Of a DNA stretch of 64,000 bases, positions 61,918 through 64,000 are shown one piece after another. The notes beneath the pieces are model-generated. The model was not told the DNA's origin, ran no database searches, and saw only the letters and a list, made by a program, of their open reading frames with translations. The stretch comes from Mesostigma viride (Eukaryota; Streptophyta; Mesostigmatophyceae; Mesostigmatales; Mesostigmataceae): assembly GCA_009746045.1 (NCBI GenBank), contig RPFO01000276.1, positions 1,618,824 through 1,682,823 of the forward strand. Reading direction: 5' to 3'. Position numbers and translations under genes: made by a program. Position 1 is the first letter of the stretch. Each line of letters begins with the position of its first letter.

Positions 61918-62307
61918 ATGACGTCCATGTACCCGATGTATTCGAGCAACGCCACGCCGACCGTGCGTTCGGCGCAGGCGCAGCAGCGGATCAACGATTT
62001 CGCGTCCAAGATCTTCACGCCGTACGAACTGCAGAAACTCAGGACCTACATCCCGGGCATCAAGTTCGTGGTCGAGGAGGCGGGACTGTACACACAGAAC
62101 ATCGTTGAGAAGAGCCATTTGCTGGATAAACTTCGTAATTTCGTCGCGTCGGCGTACATTTACGACATTTTGGGGAGTCTGATGCGCGATATCAACGAGC
62201 GCGTTCGGAGGGCGACCGATTCGTCGTTGTTGGAGGTCGATCGCGCCGAGATGGCGAAGTTGGTCAACGCCCTTCGCGGGTTTGTCGCGACGGAAAAAGA
62301 TCCCTAA
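61918..62307 (+). CDS. Hypothetical helical protein
   Basis: A 129-residue intact protein: a polar start (MTSMYPMYSSNATPTVRS), then helices with FTPYELQKLRTYIPGIKF. TGGTATACCACG lies about 30 bp upstream. Unknown family. Confidence 0.65.
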   Translation: MTSMYPMYSSNATPTVRSAQAQQRINDFASKIFTPYELQKLRTYIPGIKFVVEEAGLYTQNIVEKSHLLDKLRNFVASAYIYDILGSLMRDINERVRRATDSSLLEVDRAEMAKLVNALRGFVATEKDP

Positions 62308-62548
62308 GTTCAAAGGCGGCACTCGCAGCTGCGTAGCGGATTGGGATGAAGAGAAAGTGCGTACGTGAAGCTCGTTTGGCCCTGGAGGCGTGCTGGCTGC
62401 CCTGGGACGCCGCGAACTTGACGCTTCCGAAGGTCCAAAGCCCCGGCTGCGCCGCCAACACGTCGGGAGAAGGGCGAAGGGCTAACGAGAAAGTGTACAT
62501 GCATCGAATCCCGCCCACGACGATGGCACAAATCATGCGCTCGATGAT
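62308..62548. other. Short spacer, no clear gene
   Basis: Open frames on both strands (62346 rightward, 62578 leftward) have no convincing features. GTGTACATGC near 62495 may be promoter sequence. Confidence 0.35.
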
Positions 62549-63226
62549 ATGGCTGCAGCCGCCCCTAAAAAGTCGCACCCTCCCGTCGCAGGTATGGGAG
62601 CAAACGGCGTGACAGAGATTAGTGCTTATTGGCTACGACCGGAAAACCTGCCCACGTATAATCTGTTGTTGGGCGGTCATGCGTCAGACGACAGCGTCCC
62701 GGCCAAATTGTTACAGCAACTGGCATCGCCTTCTATCGACGCGTCTCGTTTGTCCATGAGACATCGCGAACGACTTCCGCGTTAGGTGTCGACGACCTCC
62801 CCCATCAACGTCGATTTGTTCAACGCCAAACAGGCGAAAAACCGTTATTACTTTGATACAAACCAAAGCGAACGAGCTGGCGCTGGGGGCAGGTGGTACT
62901 GTATTGCTGGACGACGGTGACAAGAGTTATGAAAACCCGATGCGTCTCGGAGGCGCGCCTCACAATTCGAGAACAGCATTTACCAGTTCGTGAAACGCGA
63001 CGTGATCGCCTTCAATCGTCTGCGGACGTCGATCCTGAACAACATCGACCAGTGGTGGACTAATAATGGTGCGTTGAACCTGATCGACGGTTCGGGTAAC
63101 CCGAACGAGTTCTTCAACACCTTGCTTTCCGCCGATTACCGTCTTTCGGGCGTTCCTCAGCCTGCTTGTCCTTCGGGATCCGCACAAGTCTATTATGACA
63201 GGGATCCAGTCCGGATGGATCGATGA
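62549..63226 (+). CDS. Hypothetical protein, badly frameshifted, lower GC
   Basis: Coding-like text continues across three frames: MAAAAPKKSHPPVAGMGANG (62549), NVDLFNAKQAKNRYYFDTNQ (about 62808), ELALGAGGTVLLDDGDKSY (about 62877), then YQFVKRDVIAFNRLRTSIL to a stop at 63226. GC is lower than in neighbours, possibly foreign or just less biased. No family assigned. The stop overlaps the next ATG (ATGA). Confidence 0.45.
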
Positions 63227-63687
63227 GGGCGGATCCGGTTCGGGATCCTATCCGCGCAAGGGTCGTGGATCCGTACATCCGCGCCGCGGACGGCACGTGG
63301 GTCGAGAACCCCGAGGCCCGTCACGGTCCGTTCTGTCAGAAGCGCAAGAACATCAAGGACGTCATGAGCGGCGCGACCGAGTACATGCCCACCGGTCCCC
63401 TCCCGACCTTCGACCATCCCGGGTTCGCCAGTCGTCACCGTCATCGTCGTCCTGCCGCTCGCCCCCGCAAGACCACCGCCGGCGCGCGTCGTCGTCGTCC
63501 GGCCAAGCGCGCACCTCTCGCCAGTGGATCCGCGTCATTCGCTGGAGCCCCGAAGAAACGTCGCACGACCGGGACCCGTCGTCGCCCGTCCGCCGCCAAG
63601 CGCACCGGCGTCCGTCGTCCCGCCGCCTCCGCCAAGCGCACAGCCGCCAAGCGCACGACCCGTCGCAAGACCGCCGCGCGTCGGTAA
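63223..63687 (+). CDS. Histone H1/protamine-like basic protein
   Basis: A 154-residue protein. Residues 1-65 are an ordinary acidic/polar region. From about 66 on nearly every second residue is Arg or Lys with Ala, Pro and Thr (SAAKRTGVRRPAASAKRTAA), as in histone H1 tails, protamines and phycodnavirus DNA-condensing proteins. A DNA-packaging role is likely. Confidence 0.65.
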   Translation: MRADPVRDPIRARVVDPYIRAADGTWVENPEARHGPFCQKRKNIKDVMSGATEYMPTGPLPTFDHPGFASRHRHRRPAARPRKTTAGARRRRPAKRAPLASGSASFAGAPKKRRTTGTRRRPSAAKRTGVRRPAASAKRTAAKRTTRRKTAARR

Positions 63688-63860
63688 GCGCCGCGTCGTC
63701 TCGACGCGTCCGTACATCCTCCGCGTTCTCCCGCGTCTTGAAAAGATCCGAGATACCCGGAAGAAGACGCATCGTCTTGTCCATCCTCGACGACCGCGTC
63801 CCATTCGATTCCGTGTAACTCCGTCTGACGCGAAGGACGTCCCACGCGTCCGCCCCGAAC

Positions 63861-64000
63861 ATGGAGGATTTCGAGTCCCTCGCGTGCGTCGACCCGTCCG
63901 CGTTGAAGCGAGCTCAGTGGTTTACAGACGCCAGCAAGCGCGCCGATCTCCGATTGGCCAAGATGATCGCCCGCAGAAACGAGAGGCTCGAGGATAAGGC
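63861..64000 (+). CDS. Unknown protein, cut by window end
   Basis: 46 codons from ATG 63861 (MEDFESLACVDPSALKRAQW start), helical and charged, open to the right edge. The 170 bp before it hold no clear gene. Confidence 0.5.
   Translation, partial: MEDFESLACVDPSALKRAQWFTDASKRADLRLAKMIARRNERLEDK

Noticed and set aside
1-64000. tRNA, rRNA or riboswitch genes
   Set aside because: No cloverleaf, rRNA-like or known riboswitch sequence was noticed on either strand.

Overview
The window is a GC-rich stretch that looks like part of a large eukaryote-infecting DNA virus of the Nucleocytoviricota, free or integrated in a protist or algal genome. The best family anchor is a DUF5767-type protein (47671-49091), a family known from phycodna- and mimivirus-like genomes. 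Supporting features are a DUF5762-like membrane protein (54548), a DUF5899-like virion protein (60483), virion fibre and adhesin genes, an F-box protein and a viral-type SET methyltransferase. No polymerase, major capsid protein, packaging ATPase, tRNA or rRNA gene is visible, so the lineage and host are inferred.

Layout. (1) 1-9160: small virion-type genes, a repeat-rich block (1.2-3.35 kb) holding a foldback element, and a Big_12/LamG-type adhesin. (2) 9160-16173 (R1): five leftward and rightward genes ending inside a giant fibre gene, followed by 124 N. (3) 16298-34928: a huge palindrome with two arms of about 9.2 kb around an 18-bp spacer (25655-25672). (4) 34929-36415: a rearranged, repeat-laden junction. 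(5) 36415-43396 (R2): a near-identical direct copy of R1, which here continues into the rest of the fibre gene up to 47560. (6) 47.6-64 kb: a compact virion and membrane gene cluster with a very large DDE transposase. R1 and R2 are probably one locus shown twice by scaffolding.

The palindrome carries a coherent five-gene module built like host genes. It has CCAAT-box promoters, a TACATAA-like TATA box 90-110 bp before each ATG, GT-AG introns in three genes, and AATAAA just after each stop. It includes a vSET-like methyltransferase. A divergent neighbour shares its promoter and begins with a histone-H3-tail-like sequence. A paralogue shares the SET protein's C-terminal domain, and there is also a zinc-finger acidic protein. 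A nuclear, chromatin-directed early programme is the most economical reading, but that is inference. The gene at 3424 has the same architecture. The other genes mostly use a GTATAC or TATA motif close to the ATG and show no introns.

Nearly every long gene has single-base frameshifts, and the two palindrome arms usually carry them at different places. This points to uncorrected sequencing errors more than to decay, although some breaks are shared by R1 and R2. Frameshifted genes are given as one span with the breaks described. Membrane segments and domains were judged by eye.
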